Below, piece by piece: positions 63,397 to 64,000 of a stretch of 64,000 nt of DNA. The notes beneath the pieces were generated by a model that did not search any database, was not told the DNA's origin, and saw only the letters and a program-made list of their open reading frames with translations. This stretch comes from Sphingobacteriales bacterium 44-61 (GTDB taxonomy: Bacteria; Bacteroidota; Bacteroidia; Chitinophagales; Chitinophagaceae), in assembly GCA_001898405.1 (NCBI GenBank), contig MKTW01000004.1:74156-138155 (forward strand), read 5' to 3'. The position numbers and the translations under genes are program-made. The first letter of the stretch is position 1; the number at the start of each line of letters is the position of its first letter.

Positions 63397-64000
63397 CTAT
63401 CTCATTACAAAAGGATACTTATCATAGTTCTTAAGAGCAATACCTGTGCCGCGAACCACGCTTTTCAGCGGATCGTCAGCCACGTGTACCGGCAGCTTGA
63501 TCTTTTGGCTAAGCCTTTTGTCAAGCCCTCTCAGTAAAGCTCCTCCACCAGTGAGATAAAGCCCGCGGCGGTAGATATCCCCGGCCAGCTCCGGTGGTGT
63601 TTGTTCCAGTGCTTTCAGGATGGCTTCTTCTATTTTGAAAATGCTTTTGTCGAGTGCTTCGGCAATTTCCTGGTAGCTCACCATGATCTGTTTTGGAATA
63701 CCGGTCACCAGGTCACGGCCATTTACAGGAATATCATCAGGCGGATTGTCCAGGTCTTTCATGGCAGCGCCTACCTGTATCTTGATCTGCTCGGCGGTGC
63801 GTTCCCCGATCAGCAGGCTGTGATAACGGCGGAGTGCTTCCATAATATCAGCAGTGAATTCATCGCCGGCGATACGGATGCTCTGATCGCATACGATACC
63901 TGCCAGGGCAATAACGGTGATACCGGTGGTGCCGCCACCAATATCAATGATCATATTACCAACAGGCTCTTCCACGTCGATCCCGATACCAAGTGCAGCA
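63397..64000 (-). CDS. mreB: Rod shape-determining protein MreB (partial)
   Basis: The C-terminal 201 codons are visible; the 5' end lies beyond the window, and an internal ATG at 63975 is not the start. Actin-like motifs: phosphate-2 loop MIIDIGGGTTGITVIALAG, and the adenosine motif YLTGGGALLRGLDKRL. It polymerises under the inner membrane to guide elongation and leads the mreBCD-mrdA-rodA operon. Confidence 0.96.
   Translation of the reverse strand, partial: AALGIGIDVEEPVGNMIIDIGGGTTGITVIALAGIVCDQSIRIAGDEFTADIMEALRRYHSLLIGERTAEQIKIQVGAAMKDLDNPPDDIPVNGRDLVTGIPKQIMVSYQEIAEALDKSIFKIEEAILKALEQTPPELAGDIYRRGLYLTGGGALLRGLDKRLSQKIKLPVHVADDPLKSVVRGTGIALKNYDKYPFVMR

Overview
The window is chromosomal DNA of a Bacteroidota bacterium, most likely a member of the Chitinophagaceae. 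The evidence is a type IX secretion sorting domain, three TonB-dependent receptors (two with a carboxypeptidase-like N-terminal domain), DUF3098 next to ftsX and uppP, promoters with the Bacteroidota -7 box TAnnTTTG, and an almost complete lack of Shine-Dalgarno sequences (greA is a clear exception). I found no rRNA, tRNA, CRISPR array, transposase or prophage.

Layout. 1-20.9 kb is housekeeping and envelope DNA: a partial tricorn-type S41 peptidase, leuS, ftsX-DUF3098-uppP, an MFS exporter, a metallo-beta-lactamase-fold hydrolase, a DUF3108 protein, a flippase-like membrane protein, ruvC, a HIT protein, a TonB receptor, greA, a 2-hydroxyacid dehydrogenase, rsmA and a secreted sugar-dehydrogenase-like T9SS cargo protein. 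21-27 kb holds pdxA, a small secreted Fn3-like protein, a membrane protein/HTH pair and a second TonB receptor. 27.3-31.6 kb is the atpBEFHA operon, without atpG. 31.7-39.1 kb holds a Fic protein with a double palindromic operator, an ABC exporter, and two tandem secreted paralogues with a possible caspase-like His-Cys pair.

39.3-52.4 kb looks like a phosphate-starvation island: a PhoB/PhoR-like two-component pair, an alkaline-phosphatase-superfamily enzyme, a PlcP-like metallophosphoesterase overlapping a glycosyltransferase (lipid remodelling), a TonB receptor with a lipoprotein, a DUF47 (PhoU-like) protein and a PiT phosphate transporter. Three of its promoters share one architecture: 11-bp-phased heptamers C(A/T)TAA(C/T), then GGTnAY, then a -7 box, all at identical spacing. 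I read this as a Pho box of this lineage.

52.7-56.7 kb holds galE, a split transketolase subunit and an ECF sigma operon. 58.4-64 kb is the rod-shape operon mreB-mreC-mreD-mrdA-rodA on the minus strand.

The second theme is a population of long intergenic hairpins (about ten in 64 kb). Several have stems built from 9-nt phased words of the type CRCRAAGA or CACGAATGA. One of them is a 625-bp unit in which near-perfect 45-bp inverted repeats enclose a GxxExxY PD-(D/E)XK nuclease-like gene. A related 196-bp element without a gene lies 0.8 kb away and supplies the stop codons of both flanking genes. This suggests an autonomous and non-autonomous hairpin element system.
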